DNA of 64,000 bases from Flavobacterium sp. J372 (GCF_024699965.1 NZ_JAJOMZ010000004.1:2884001-2948000); one strand, 5' to 3'; shown: positions 21,703 to 30,006, counted from the stretch's first letter. Made by a program: numbers and translations. The notes: generated by a model not told the origin, from the sequence alone.

Positions 21703-22890
21703 TTAGTCAAGGATTTCAGTTACCTGGCCTGCACCTACTGTACGACCACCCTCACGGATAGCGAAACGTAGACCTACGCTAAGAGCGATTGGGCTAAGTA
21801 GTTGTACTTCGATTGTAAGGTTGTCACCCGGCATTACCATTTCAACACCTGCAGGAAGAGAGATAGTTCCTGTTACGTCAGTTGTACGAACGTAGAACTG
21901 AGGACGGTAGTTGTTGTGGAATGGAGTGTGACGTCCACCTTCTTCTTTCTTAAGGATATAAACCTCAGCTTTGAATTTAGCGTGTGGCTTAACAGATCCT
22001 GGCTTGATGATAACCATACCACGACGGATGTCAGCTTTATCGATACCACGTAGAAGAAGACCTACGTTGTCACCAGCTTCACCCCTGTCAAGGATTTTAC
22101 GGAACATCTCAACACCTGTGATTGTAGAAGTAAGTTTTTCAGCACCCATACCGATGATTTCAACTGCGTCACCTGTGTTAGCAACACCAGTTTCGATACG
22201 GCCTGTTGCAACAGTACCACGGCCTGTGATAGTGAATACGTCTTCAACCGGCATAAGGAATGGCTTATCAACGTCACGAGCAGGAAGCTCAATCCAAGTG
22301 TCAACAGCATCCATAAGCTGCATTACAGTGTCAACCCACTTTGGCTCACCGTTAAGTGCACCAAGAGCAGAACCCTGGATTACAGGACCATTGTCACCAT
22401 CATATTGGTAGAAAGAAAGTAGATCACGGATTTCCATTTCAACTAGCTCAAGAAGCTCAGCATCATCAACCATGTCAACTTTGTTCATGAATACAACCAT
22501 ACGAGGCACACCTACCTGGCGGCCAAGAAGGATGTGCTCACGAGTTTGCGGCATAGGACCATCTGTAGCAGCAACCACAAGGATAGCACCGTCCATCTGA
22601 GCAGCACCAGTAACCATGTTCTTAACGTAGTCAGCGTGACCAGGACAGTCAACGTGAGCGTAGTGACGGTTAGCAGTAGCGTACTCTACGTGAGAAGTAT
22701 TGATAGTAATACCCCTTTCTTTTTCTTCAGGAGCGTTGTCAATCTGGTCGAATGACTTAGCTTCAGAAAGACCTGCATCAGCCAAAACTTTAGTGATAGC
22801 TGCAGTCAAAGTTGTTTTTCCGTGGTCAACGTGCCCGATTGTACCTATGTTAAGGTGCGGCTTCGACCTATCAAAAGTTTCCTTTGCCAT
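21703..22890 (-). CDS. tuf: Elongation factor Tu
   Basis: GTPase that delivers aminoacyl-tRNA to the ribosome, 395 residues. G1 is [11 protein letters not shown]3 [12 protein letters not shown] and G4 [11 protein letters not shown]. Domains 2 and 3 are complete and end AGQVTEILD. It is downstream of three tRNA genes and upstream of tRNA-Trp-secE-nusG, the usual Bacteroidota arrangement. Confidence 0.98.
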   Translation of the reverse strand: MAKETFDRSKPHLNIGTIGHVDHGKTTLTAAITKVLADAGLSEAKSFDQIDNAPEEKERGITINTSHVEYATANRHYAHVDCPGHADYVKNMVTGAAQMDGAILVVAATDGPMPQTREHILLGRQVGVPRMVVFMNKVDMVDDAELLELVEMEIRDLLSFYQYDGDNGPVIQGSALGALNGEPKWVDTVMQLMDAVDTWIELPARDVDKPFLMPVEDVFTITGRGTVATGRIETGVANTGDAVEIIGMGAEKLTSTITGVEMFRKILDRGEAGDNVGLLLRGIDKADIRRGMVIIKPGSVKPHAKFKAEVYILKKEEGGRHTPFHNNYRPQFYVRTTDVTGTISLPAGVEMVMPGDNLTIEVQLLSPIALSVGLRFAIREGGRTVGAGQVTEILD

Positions 22891-22942
22891 GATTTAATAA
22901 TTTAATCTTAGTTATATAATTAGTGTTCAAATTCTTGTTTTG

Positions 22943-23014
22943 AGCCAATGACGGGATTTGAACCCGTGACCTCTTCCTTACCAAGGAAGCACTCTACCCC
23001 TGAGCTACACCGGC
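22943..23014 (-). tRNA. tRNA-Thr (GGT)
   Basis: The minus strand starts GCCGGTGTAGCTCAG. The anticodon stem-loop CTTCC TTGGTAA GGAAG gives anticodon GGT. The T-arm has GGTTCAAATCC, and the acceptor closes with CATTGGC through two G-U pairs. Confidence 0.93.
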
Positions 23015-23024
23015 AAAAGTTTTG

Positions 23025-23105
23025 TGGGGAGAGCAGGATTCGAACCTGCGAAGGTTTCCCAACGGATTTACAGTCCGTCCTCGTTGGCCGCTTGAGTATC
23101 TCCCC
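23025..23105 (-). tRNA. tRNA-Tyr (GTA)
   Basis: An 81-nt type II tRNA starting GGGGAGA. The anticodon stem-loop ACGGA CTGTAAA TCCGT gives anticodon GTA. It has a long variable arm, T-loop GGTTCGAATCC and acceptor TCTCCCC with discriminator A. Confidence 0.95.
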
Positions 23106-23148
23106 TAACCTTTTACTTTTCAGTTGCTTATCAAAAAACGCATTGTTG

Positions 23149-23222
23149 AGCCGATGGAGGGACTCGAACCCACGACCTGCTGATTACAAATCAGCTGCTC
23201 TAGCCAGCTGAGCTACACCGGC
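23149..23222 (-). tRNA. tRNA-Thr (TGT)
   Basis: A 74-nt tRNA starting GCCGGTGTAGCTCAG. The anticodon stem-loop CTGAT TTGTAAT... places TGT as anticodon, the T-arm has GGTTCGAGTCC, and the acceptor closes with CATCGGC. It is the first tRNA of the tRNA-tuf-tRNA operon. Confidence 0.93.
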
Positions 23223-23231
23223 AACTTTAAA

Positions 23232-23259
23232 TAAAAAAGTCCGCTATTTCTAACGGACT
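23232..23259 (-). terminator. Terminator of the xerC-hpf transcript, abutting the tRNA promoter
   Basis: On the minus strand AGTCCGTTA, tetraloop GAAA, TAGCGGACT (stem of 9 with one G-U) is followed by TTTTTTA. It directly follows the -7 box of the tRNA operon promoter, so a transcript from that promoter would begin inside the stem and escape it. Confidence 0.8.
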
Positions 23260-23260
23260 G

Positions 23261-23289
23261 CAAATGTATAGATTTTATTTTTTAATCAA
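23261..23289 (-). promoter_or_regulatory. Promoter of the tRNA-tuf-secE operon
   Basis: On the minus strand TTG (23289-23287), an 18-bp spacer, then TACATTTG (23268-23261): a full match to TTG-N(17-23)-TAnnTTTG. Initiation is expected near 23255, about 33 nt before tRNA-Thr(TGT). Confidence 0.75.
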
Positions 23290-23314
23290 AACATTTTCAT
23301 AATTTTTTTTATAT

Positions 23315-23617
23315 TCAGGACACAGCCCTTACCTTTTGCTTTCTCTTCATGAGTAAACGTTCCATTGAGTCGGCACACAATTCAACTGCCTCTTCAAATG
23401 TTTTGCATTGCTTTTTGACTATAAATTCATCACCCGGGACGTTTATTTTTATTTCGGCAATCTTATTCTCCTTCGCATTGTTATTGTCAAGCTTAAAGAA
23501 TACGTCCGAATAAACAACCTTGTCATAATACTTCTCCAGTTTATTCAGCCTTTCCTGAACATAGCCAACAAGTTTCCTGTCAACAGTAAAGTTGACCGCA
23601 TGAACATTTACCTTCAT
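23315..23617 (-). CDS. hpf: Ribosome hibernation-promoting factor, short form
   Basis: A 100-residue protein of the HPF/RaiA family (PF02482). It has the beta-alpha-beta-beta-beta-alpha layout: MKVNVHAVNFTVDRKLVGYV, LNKLEKYYDKVVYSDVFFKL, EIKINVPGDEFIVKKQCKTF and a C-terminal helix EEAVELCADSMERLL with a basic tail. It binds the small-subunit decoding region in stationary phase. It lacks the C-terminal dimerisation domain of long HPF. It is 28 bp downstream of xerC and probably in the same transcript. Confidence 0.9.
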   Translation of the reverse strand: MKVNVHAVNFTVDRKLVGYVQERLNKLEKYYDKVVYSDVFFKLDNNNAKENKIAEIKINVPGDEFIVKKQCKTFEEAVELCADSMERLLMKRKQKVRAVS

Positions 23618-23645
23618 AACGTTTATAGATTTAAGTTAAACTTTG

Positions 23646-24539
23646 CTACCGGTTGCGCGGGTGTGCGCCTTCATGAACTTTTTTAAGCTCGGCCAGGCTA
23701 CTATGCGTATATACCTGTGTTGACGACAAACTTGCGTGCCCCAGTAGCTCTTTTACTGAATTGAGGTCAGCGCCGTTGTTAAGCAGATGGGTTGCAAAAA
23801 GTATGCCGCAAAACGTGTGGGCTTTTCTTAACCTTGGCAGAGACAACACTAAAGTAACAATTTATTAACCTATAAACAAAAGATTCGCTAATTTTATTTC
23901 CTTTAACATTTAGAATTAACACAGTGTGGTCTGAAACATTTTCCAAAGTGTTACGAATGGACATATATTGCTGAAGTAAATCTACCGTGCAAGGTAACAG
24001 CGGCAGTATTCTTTCTTTATTTCTCTTGCCCAGAACCTTCAGCGTATTTGAGCCCTGGTCAAAGCTGTTAACCTTAAGGCCTATAAGTTCGGCCCGGCGC
24101 ATACCGGTAGTGTATAACAGTTCAATGATAAGCCTGTCGCGAACTGCTTCAAAATCATCACCTGCAATAACCAGCTCTTCGGCAACATCGTTAAGTTCTT
24201 TTTCCGTGAATGGAACCTGCACCTTTTAGCAGTCTTCAGCGATTTGTGCTTTGCCATCGGATTGATTTCAATCTGTTTGGCGCGCAGGAGAAATTTATAG
24301 AAAGATTTTAGAGAAGACATCTTACGGTTTACCGAGCTGTTGGAAATTCCGTCTTCAACCAGGCTTACCACCCAGCTGCGGATATGGCTATAGCTTACTT
24401 CCTCAAGTGTTGCGCCGTCATCATCCTGCTTTATGAATACCTCAAAAGCAGCAACATCATCAGTGTACGCCCGCACGGTAAGCAGGGAATAATTCTTTTC
24501 CTTTAAAAGATAATCTGCGTATGCCTGTTTTGAATCCAT
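23646..24539 (-). CDS. xerC: Tyrosine recombinase XerC (two compensating frameshifts in this sequence)
   Basis: Site-specific recombinase for chromosome dimer resolution at dif, 297 residues once corrected. The N-terminal SAM-like domain ([18 protein letters not shown]) is in frame one. The break at 24224-24227 (one T missing on the plus strand, an A on the coding strand) leads to [16 protein letters not shown] and the catalytic Arg segment [13 protein letters not shown] second break at 23796-23800 (one base too many) separates HVLRHTF from [20 protein letters not shown]; together they give the HxxR box. The last part, [17 protein letters not shown], contains the Tyr nucleophile. Both breaks are in homopolymers and cancel in length, so sequencing error is likely. 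Confidence 0.88.
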
Positions 24540-24540
24540 A

Positions 24541-24582
24541 AAAAAACCGTTAACAGCAAAGTTATACTTTTCTGCTAACGGT
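24541..24582 (-). terminator. rpsU terminator containing the xerC -7 box in its loop
   Basis: On the minus strand ACCGTTAGCAG (24582-24572) pairs with CTGTTAACGGT (24556-24546) and is followed by a run of T up to the xerC ATG. The 15-nt loop contains TAACTTTG (24564-24557), a perfect -7 box for xerC. Confidence 0.75.
24557..24564 (-). promoter_or_regulatory. -7 box of the xerC promoter
   Basis: TAACTTTG on the minus strand matches TAnnTTTG and lies 17 bp before the xerC ATG, inside the loop of the rpsU terminator. No TTG is present at the expected distance upstream. Confidence 0.5.
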
Positions 24583-24605
24583 AGTTATTTTAAGCCGGGA
24601 AAATA

Positions 24606-24800
24606 CTAGCTCTCTAGTGAATCGCGTAATCCCTGGATGTAAGCTGCTTTCTGGATTTCAGCCCTTCTGCTAACAGATGGCTTAATAAACGCCTGACGCG
24701 CCCTAAGCTGACGCACAACTCCGGTTTTATCGAATTTCCTCTTGTAGCGCTTTAATGCCCTATCAATGTTTTCGCCGTCTTTAATTGGTATAATCAACAT
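24606..24800 (-). CDS. rpsU: Ribosomal protein bS21
   Basis: A 64-residue small-subunit protein (MLIIPIKDGENIDRALKRY...), located by the family next to the 3' end of 16S rRNA. In Bacteroidota ribosomes bS21, with bS18 and bS6, sequesters the anti-Shine-Dalgarno sequence, so most genes do not use Shine-Dalgarno. This gene is the exception in the window: a full AAAGGAGGTG lies before its ATG, as expected if ribosomes lacking bS21 translate it preferentially (known for Flavobacterium, inferred here). It is monocistronic or upstream of xerC, separated from it by a terminator. Confidence 0.95.
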   Translation of the reverse strand: MLIIPIKDGENIDRALKRYKRKFDKTGVVRQLRARQAFIKPSVSRRAEIQKAAYIQGLRDSLES

Positions 24801-24807
24801 AGTATAA

Positions 24808-24817
24808 CACCTCCTTT
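24808..24817 (-). promoter_or_regulatory. Strong Shine-Dalgarno sequence of rpsU
   Basis: The minus strand reads AAAGGAGGTG, ten bases fully complementary to the 16S 3' end, with 9 nt between GGAGG and the ATG at 24800. None of the other genes I examined in the window has more than a chance Shine-Dalgarno match. Confidence 0.85.
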
Positions 24818-24828
24818 CGTTAAGGCTG

Positions 24829-24836
24829 CAAACTTA
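24829..24836 (-). promoter_or_regulatory. -7 box of the rpsU promoter
   Basis: TAAGTTTG on the minus strand matches TAnnTTTG and gives an expected leader of about 20-25 nt that includes the Shine-Dalgarno. The -33 region is AT-rich without a TTG. Confidence 0.5.
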
Positions 24837-24889
24837 ATTCATTATTTTGAATTATGAATTATAAATTTTGAATTTATTTTCGTTGACAA

Positions 24890-24915
24890 AAAAAGCGGCA
24901 CAGAGGCCGCTTTTT
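24890..24915 (-). terminator. Terminator of the acyl-CoA dehydrogenase gene
   Basis: AAAAAGCGGC (24890-24899), six-base loop, GCCGCTTTTT (24906-24915). On the minus strand it ends in seven T; it is symmetric and may work both ways. Confidence 0.8.
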
Positions 24916-24932
24916 CGTATAGTATTAAAATT

Positions 24933-26075
24933 TTATTCTTTTACAAGGTTACGCGATATCACAAGCTTTTGTATTTCAGTTGTTCCTTCGCCTATAGTAC
25001 ATAGCTTAGAGTCGCGGTAAAATTTCTCAACAGGGTAGTCTTTTGTGTAGCCATATCCGCCATGTATCTGTACAGCTTCGTTTGAAACACGCACACATAC
25101 TTCAGACGAATACATTTTACTCATTGCGCCCGCCACTGTCATCTTCCTGCCATTGTTCTTTAAATAAGCAGCTTTGTGAAGCAACAATTCAGACGCCTCG
25201 ATTTCAGTAGCCATATCTGCTAACTTGAAAGCAATGCCCTGGAAGTTGCTTATTGGCTGCCCAAACTGGTAGCGTTCTTTAGAATACTTCAAGGCTGCCT
25301 CATAAGCGCCTTTGGCGATACCCAATGACAATGCACCGATAGATATCCTTCCGCCGTCAAGAATTTTCATCGCCTGTATAAAGCCCTCTCCTACTTCGCC
25401 CAAACGATTGGCATCCGGCACACGGCAGTTATCAAATATAAGTTCAGCAGTTTCACTGGCACGCATGCCCAGCTTATCTTCCTTTTTACCGCTTGTAAAG
25501 CCCGGCATACCTTTTTCAAACACAAAAGCTGTCATACCTTTAGAGTCGCCTTTTTCACCGGTACGTACAATCACTACGGCGATATCACCTGATTTAGCGT
25601 GAGTGATAAAGTTCTTTGCGCCATTTACAATCCAGTGGTCACCATCACGTACAGCAGTGGTATTCATACCGCCCGCGTCAGACCCTGTATTATGTTCCGT
25701 AAGGCCCCATGCACCAATATGCTCGGCAGTTGCCAGCTTTGGTATCCATCGTTTCTTTTGCTCTTCGTTACCGAATGTCAAAATATGATTTGTACACAGT
25801 GAATTATGCGCCGCTACTGAAAGGCCGATTGAAGGGTCAACTTTAGATATCTCTTCAACTATAGTGATATATTCATGATAACCAAGGCCCGAACCGCCAA
25901 GCTCTTCCGGGACAAGTACACCCATAAAGCCCATTTCGCCAAGCTTTTTGAAAAGGTCTACAGGAAAAATCTGCTTCTCATCCCACTCCATAATATTCGG
26001 GCGTATATGCTGTTCTGCAAAATCCCTTATAGACTGGGCAATCATAGTTTGTGTTTCGTTATAATCGAAATTCAT
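24933..26075 (-). CDS. Acyl-CoA dehydrogenase
   Basis: FAD-dependent enzyme that forms a 2,3-double bond in acyl-CoA during fatty- or branched-chain-acid breakdown, 380 residues. The family signatures are present: GAWGLTEHNTGSDAGGMNT near 130-150 (FAD/substrate loop) and QIHGGYGYTKDYPVEKFYRD near 335-355. The C-terminal IGEGTTEIQKLVISR follows, whose Glu (GEGTTE) is the likely catalytic base of the short-chain type. The substrate chain length cannot be decided. It stands alone with its own terminator. Confidence 0.93.
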   Translation of the reverse strand: MNFDYNETQTMIAQSIRDFAEQHIRPNIMEWDEKQIFPVDLFKKLGEMGFMGVLVPEELGGSGLGYHEYITIVEEISKVDPSIGLSVAAHNSLCTNHILTFGNEEQKKRWIPKLATAEHIGAWGLTEHNTGSDAGGMNTTAVRDGDHWIVNGAKNFITHAKSGDIAVVIVRTGEKGDSKGMTAFVFEKGMPGFTSGKKEDKLGMRASETAELIFDNCRVPDANRLGEVGEGFIQAMKILDGGRISIGALSLGIAKGAYEAALKYSKERYQFGQPISNFQGIAFKLADMATEIEASELLLHKAAYLKNNGRKMTVAGAMSKMYSSEVCVRVSNEAVQIHGGYGYTKDYPVEKFYRDSKLCTIGEGTTEIQKLVISRNLVKE

Positions 26076-26092
26076 GCTTAAGTATAGTTTGT

Positions 26093-27018
26093 TTAGAATT
26101 CCAAATATAAAGCAATTATTTTCACTTTATCAAAAGGAAAATCATTTATATCTAACAATTCTTCAATATTTGATATTTTTCCTTTCATGCTACGCCTGGT
26201 AATTATCCCTTTTGCAATATTGCGGTTAAAATACGGAAAGTATGCCAGTTGGTTTAGTGAAGCGGTATTTACATTTATTTTGGTAACATCAGGATTAGCG
26301 CCAATCATAAACCTTTGTTTTAAACCTGATAGTGCTTCAGGAGAAAACTCAGTGAATTCATCTATCTGCTCCATGCTAACGAAAGCGCCAAGTTGTGCCC
26401 TTTTACGAAGTATCTTTTTGCAAATGCAGGGCCTATACCGAATACTTTGTCAAGGTCTTCTTCCAGCGCGGTATTGATGTCTGCCTTGACTATGCTTTTC
26501 TTATTTGATTTACCAGAAATTCCTGCATTTTTGTCAAATTTATCATGCCTGTCAAAATCTTTATATTGAGTTTTAGATTCTGATTTCTGTTTATTCACCC
26601 AATCCGGGAACTTAAAATAAGGAGAGATTTTAGCCAGCTGTACATCATTAACTTTAGTAACATTTTGGAAATCCTGAGCAGAATTTACGTACTTACCTGT
26701 CTTACGGAAATCATGAAGGCGCTTAATCTCCGTTAAGGAAAGCCCTAAAGTGTAACCTTTGTAGTCTGAAATGAAGTTGGGATTGAAGGGATAGATTGTA
26801 TCGCGTTTTTCCCCAGCCAGCGCTTTAAGAGAATCTATCTTCGGCTGTAGCGCAAGCCATTCTTTTTCCTGCTGGCTCTTTTGCTCATTGGTTGCTATAT
26901 CATTCGATGAAAAGAAATAGTAGGCAGCCTGAATAAGAATTATCAGCAGTATCAAGGCAAGCACACCTGTACGCTGCCCGCGAGTGAAAGGGTAAAAAAA
27001 TTTTGTCTGCTGCTTCAT
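26093..27018 (-). CDS. ComEA-like helix-hairpin-helix membrane protein (frameshift in this sequence)
   Basis: A protein of 308 residues once corrected. It has an N-terminal membrane anchor (GVLALILLIILIQAAYYFF, about 17-36). At least three helix-hairpin-helix-like segments follow: KIDSLKALAGEK to LTEIKRLHDFRKTGKYV, ADINTALEEDLDKVFGIGPAFA, and INVNTASLNQLAYFPYF. These bind DNA backbone non-specifically in ComEA and relatives, so a role in DNA uptake or nucleoid-envelope contact is possible but unproven. The frame breaks at 26415-26419: the coding strand has AAAAAG where one more A gives FAKKILRKRAQLGAFVSMEQ. It starts two bases after the PspC-like gene stop. Confidence 0.8.
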
Positions 27019-27020
27019 GG

Positions 27021-27248
27021 CTACAAATCGAAAACCGAACTGCGTTTTGTATAAATCATGTCTTTTAGCTTAAGCCAAAAGGCAAGTGTAAGGTAAACGC
27101 CAAACCACAAGCCTACTGTTACAAAAGTGATGTATATGAAAAACAGCCGCACGTTGGTAGCGCGCATACCCAGCCTGTCGGCCAACCGCGATGATACGTG
27201 AAAACCGTTGCGTTCAAAAAAATGGCGAATATTTGTTACTAATGACAT
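27021..27248 (-). CDS. PspC-domain small membrane protein
   Basis: A 75-residue protein, starting at the ATG at 27248 (MSLVTNIRHFFERNGFHVSS). The frame is open upstream, but the extra residues overlap the end region of the DUF2851 gene and are not PspC-like. SSRLADRLGMRATNVRLFFIYI and one hydrophobic segment (FVTVGLWFGVYLTLAFWL) match the PspC pattern, where an amphipathic helix-turn is followed by a membrane helix. The family is linked to envelope stress. It lies between DUF2851 and the helix-hairpin-helix gene, probably in one transcript. Confidence 0.75.
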   Translation of the reverse strand: MSLVTNIRHFFERNGFHVSSRLADRLGMRATNVRLFFIYITFVTVGLWFGVYLTLAFWLKLKDMIYTKRSSVFDL

Positions 27249-27280
27249 TGCGTAGTATTCTGCGCTCAAAAATACGCATT

Positions 27281-28552
27281 TTATCCTTTCATCAACTCTG
27301 TGCCTACTGCACATTGCAGGCAGCGTTTGTGTTCGCAGTATTCGTTTTTAAGCTGGAGCAAAGCCTGTGTATCATATGCTGACAAAGCTGCAATTTTATG
27401 CTTTCCAAATTTTTCGATGATGGAATTGCTTTCCGGTGCAATCTTCTCCAGAAGTTCAATCAGTGCTTCGCCTGATTCTTTGCCTGTAGCCTTAGCATAT
27501 GCAAAACGGAACGGTACTATTGTGTTGATGATAATAAGGTCAATAAATTGTCTTGCGAGGGCTTTTTGCTTTTTTGGGCTCTCACGGTCAAACTGGTAAT
27601 GCGTTTGCCAATACTCTGAAACTGCCACTGCGAAGATATTGTATAGCTCAACAACAGAAATCCGTTTATCAATCAGCTGTGAAAACAGGTTCTGATTTTT
27701 GTGGTACAGCTGCGCCAGTTGTGCAAGCCGTATGGTCGGAAAATTATCAGGGCGATGTTTAAAAAACTGCACAGGGTCAATATGTACATCCGTAAGACGG
27801 TGCTTGTGCTTAAGATATTCCCATCTGTCTTTTAAATCTTTAAAATAGATATCTTCCTTATTGTCATCCAGCAAACCTGCCCTGCCGAATAACAAAGCTT
27901 CAAGATTATAAACATCGAAACTTTCTTTTCTGATGACAGAAAATGGCAGCGATTGGGCTATTGCTAAAAAGATGCTGCCGTTTGTATTAAGCCCGAAATT
28001 TTTTGCTAAAAAGCAAAACAGCACAGCTTCCCAGTCATTGTTTGTTGCAGATGCCAGTTGTGCTATTGGAAACGATTTTCTCTCGAGGCGTTCAAAAAAG
28101 AGTCGCTCTTTCCAGCTACTGAAGATAAAACTGTCGATATCCTCAAGGCGGTTTTCACAATTGATCCATGTTTTGGATGAAGACAATAATTGATATGCTC
28201 CCAAAGTTTCGGCACTTACGTAATCTTTAAGTTCTAAAACCGGTATAGCCGAATTGCCCCGATGGTATACATCAACATCATGTTCCCAAACTACATGTAG
28301 TATCACACTATCATAATTACTGTCAGATTCGTGATGATGCAGGTACCAGTCAGATGACTTGATATGAATCTCCACATTTCCGGCCCATCGTTGACCATCA
28401 ATTACAATCTGGGCATTGAAGAAATCAGGCCCTGCCTGCTGCAGGTACTGCCCGCTGCTGATGATAGTAACTTCTTCACCCTGCACCGTCTTTAACCCAA
28501 CAGGGTTGAATTTCTTGTATTGCCAAACATGGTGCAGAAAGTCTTCTTTCAT
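27281..28552 (-). CDS. DUF2851 family protein
   Basis: A 423-residue cytoplasmic protein of unknown function, conserved in Bacteroidota. The N-terminus (MKEDFLHHVWQYKKFN) and the segment GNVEIHIKSSDWYLHHHESD with its His cluster are diagnostic. The His-rich part (HIKSSDWYLHHH and VILHVVWEHD) resembles a metal or nuclease-type centre but is not assigned. The C-terminus has Cys residues in YCEHKRCLQCAVG, a possible zinc site. Its leader has a -7 box and a hairpin at 28565-28594. Confidence 0.85.
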   Translation of the reverse strand: MKEDFLHHVWQYKKFNPVGLKTVQGEEVTIISSGQYLQQAGPDFFNAQIVIDGQRWAGNVEIHIKSSDWYLHHHESDSNYDSVILHVVWEHDVDVYHRGNSAIPVLELKDYVSAETLGAYQLLSSSKTWINCENRLEDIDSFIFSSWKERLFFERLERKSFPIAQLASATNNDWEAVLFCFLAKNFGLNTNGSIFLAIAQSLPFSVIRKESFDVYNLEALLFGRAGLLDDNKEDIYFKDLKDRWEYLKHKHRLTDVHIDPVQFFKHRPDNFPTIRLAQLAQLYHKNQNLFSQLIDKRISVVELYNIFAVAVSEYWQTHYQFDRESPKKQKALARQFIDLIIINTIVPFRFAYAKATGKESGEALIELLEKIAPESNSIIEKFGKHKIAALSAYDTQALLQLKNEYCEHKRCLQCAVGTELMKG

Positions 28553-28564
28553 AGTATAAAATAG

Positions 28565-28594
28565 GAAAGAGCCTATTAGGCCCTTTCAAATATA
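28565..28594 (-). promoter_or_regulatory. -7 box abutting a hairpin upstream of the DUF2851 gene
   Basis: On the minus strand TATATTTG (28594-28587) runs straight into GAAAGGGCCT AAT AGGCTCTTTC (28587-28565, ten pairs with one G-U). The hairpin probably ends the CBS-like transcript, while the -7 box starts the DUF2851 transcript. The tail after the hairpin (CTATTTTA) is a weak T-run. Confidence 0.55.
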
Positions 28595-28609
28595 ATGTAT
28601 TTCGCGATA

Positions 28610-29971
28610 TTATTTTATAGCGCTGATGATATCATGCTTAGTGATAATATGGTGGCGCCCATTACCTAAGTCTACAAGTACAGCCTGGTTATCTTTATTG
28701 ATATGCTTTGAAATTTCATCAACAGGAGTGTTAGCCTGCACAACAGGATACGGTTTACCCATCACCTCACGGATTGGCTTTTCTGCGATATCTTTATCTT
28801 CAACATAAGCGCGGAAAAGATCTGTTTCGTCAAGAGAGCCTGCAAAACCATTTGTATCAATAACCGGAATTTGTGAAATCTTGTATTTACGAAGGCGCTC
28901 AATAGCGTGAGACACCAGTTCTTCGGTGCGTGCAATAACAAGTGGCTTATCTTCGTGTTCCTTTATCAGGTCACGTGCTGTGGTGATTTCCTCATCAAGG
29001 AAACCGCGTTCACGCATCCAGTCATCATTAAACATCTTGCCTACATAACGGCTGCCACTGTCATGGAAAAGCACTACAACAACATCATCCGGCTTAAATT
29101 CATCTTTAAGCTGAAGAAGCCCTTTGATGGCTGCACCGGCAGAGTTACCCACAAAAATACCTTCTTCAAGCGCCAGCTTACGGGTATAAACTGCAGCATC
29201 TTTATCGGTAACTTTAGTAAACCCATCAATAAGTGAGAAGTCAACATTTTTTGGGAGGATATCTTCACCAATACCTTCAGTAATATAAGAGTAGATTTCG
29301 TTTTCATCAAAAATACCCGTTTCATGGTATTTCTTGAAAACAGAACCATAGGTATCTATACCCCAACATTTAATATTGGGATTCCTTTCTTTAAGATATT
29401 TTGCCACACCTGATATTGTACCGCCTGTACCAACACCTACAACAAAGTGCGTGATTTTGCCCTCTGTCTGTTCCCATATTTCAGGGCCGGTCTGTTCATA
29501 ATGTGCAATGGCGTTACTTGGGTTATCATACTGGTTTACATACCATGCATTAGGCGTTTCTTCTGCAAGCTTTTTAGATACAGAATAATATGAACGTGGG
29601 TCGGTAGGCTCTACATCAGTCGGGCAAACTACAACTTTAGCACCCACTGCACGAAGTATGTCCATCTTTTCTTTCGACTGCTTGTCTGATATTACACATA
29701 TAAGCTTGTAGCCTTTTACAATTGCAGCCAGGGCAAGACCCATACCTGTATTGCCAGATGTGCCTTCAATAATTGTCCCGCCCGGCTTCAGCCTGCCGTC
29801 AGCTTCTGCATCCTCAATCATTTTTACGGCCATACGGTCTTTTACAGAGTTTCCGGGATTAAAGGTTTCAACCTTGGCCAGAACCAGTGCATCTATGCCC
29901 TGAGTAACTTTATTAAGTTTCACCAAAGGTGTATTGCCGATGGTTTCTAATATATTTTTAGCGTATTTCAT
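28610..29971 (-). CDS. Cystathionine beta-synthase-like PLP enzyme with CBS domains
   Basis: A 453-residue enzyme of the CBS/cysteine synthase fold. The PLP lysine is K44 in NPGNSVKDRM. The phosphate-binding loop GTSGNTGMGLAL is near 70 and GVGTGGTISGVAKYL near 180. Residues about 335-453 are two tandem CBS domains (PLVIARTEELVSHAIERL and VVQANTPVDEISKHI), which in such enzymes bind adenosyl ligands and regulate activity. It makes cystathionine from serine and homocysteine, or H2S/cysteine by related reactions; the exact reaction is not fixed by the sequence. It is monocistronic by its own -7 box and downstream hairpin. Confidence 0.88.
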   Translation of the reverse strand: MKYAKNILETIGNTPLVKLNKVTQGIDALVLAKVETFNPGNSVKDRMAVKMIEDAEADGRLKPGGTIIEGTSGNTGMGLALAAIVKGYKLICVISDKQSKEKMDILRAVGAKVVVCPTDVEPTDPRSYYSVSKKLAEETPNAWYVNQYDNPSNAIAHYEQTGPEIWEQTEGKITHFVVGVGTGGTISGVAKYLKERNPNIKCWGIDTYGSVFKKYHETGIFDENEIYSYITEGIGEDILPKNVDFSLIDGFTKVTDKDAAVYTRKLALEEGIFVGNSAGAAIKGLLQLKDEFKPDDVVVVLFHDSGSRYVGKMFNDDWMRERGFLDEEITTARDLIKEHEDKPLVIARTEELVSHAIERLRKYKISQIPVIDTNGFAGSLDETDLFRAYVEDKDIAEKPIREVMGKPYPVVQANTPVDEISKHINKDNQAVLVDLGNGRHHIITKHDIISAIK

Positions 29972-29998
29972 TTAAAATTATAAATTGATAATTTTCTG

Positions 29999-30006
29999 CA
30001 AATGTA
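29999..30006 (-). promoter_or_regulatory. -7 box of the CBS-like gene promoter
   Basis: TACATTTG on the minus strand, 28 bp upstream of the ATG at 29971; the -33 element is not a clear TTG. Confidence 0.45.

Noticed and set aside
22948..23211. Plus-strand open frame of 87 codons beginning MTGFEPVTSSLPRKH
   Set aside because: It is the antisense of three tRNA genes; the peptide MTGFEPVTS is a well-known false translation of tRNA T-arms.
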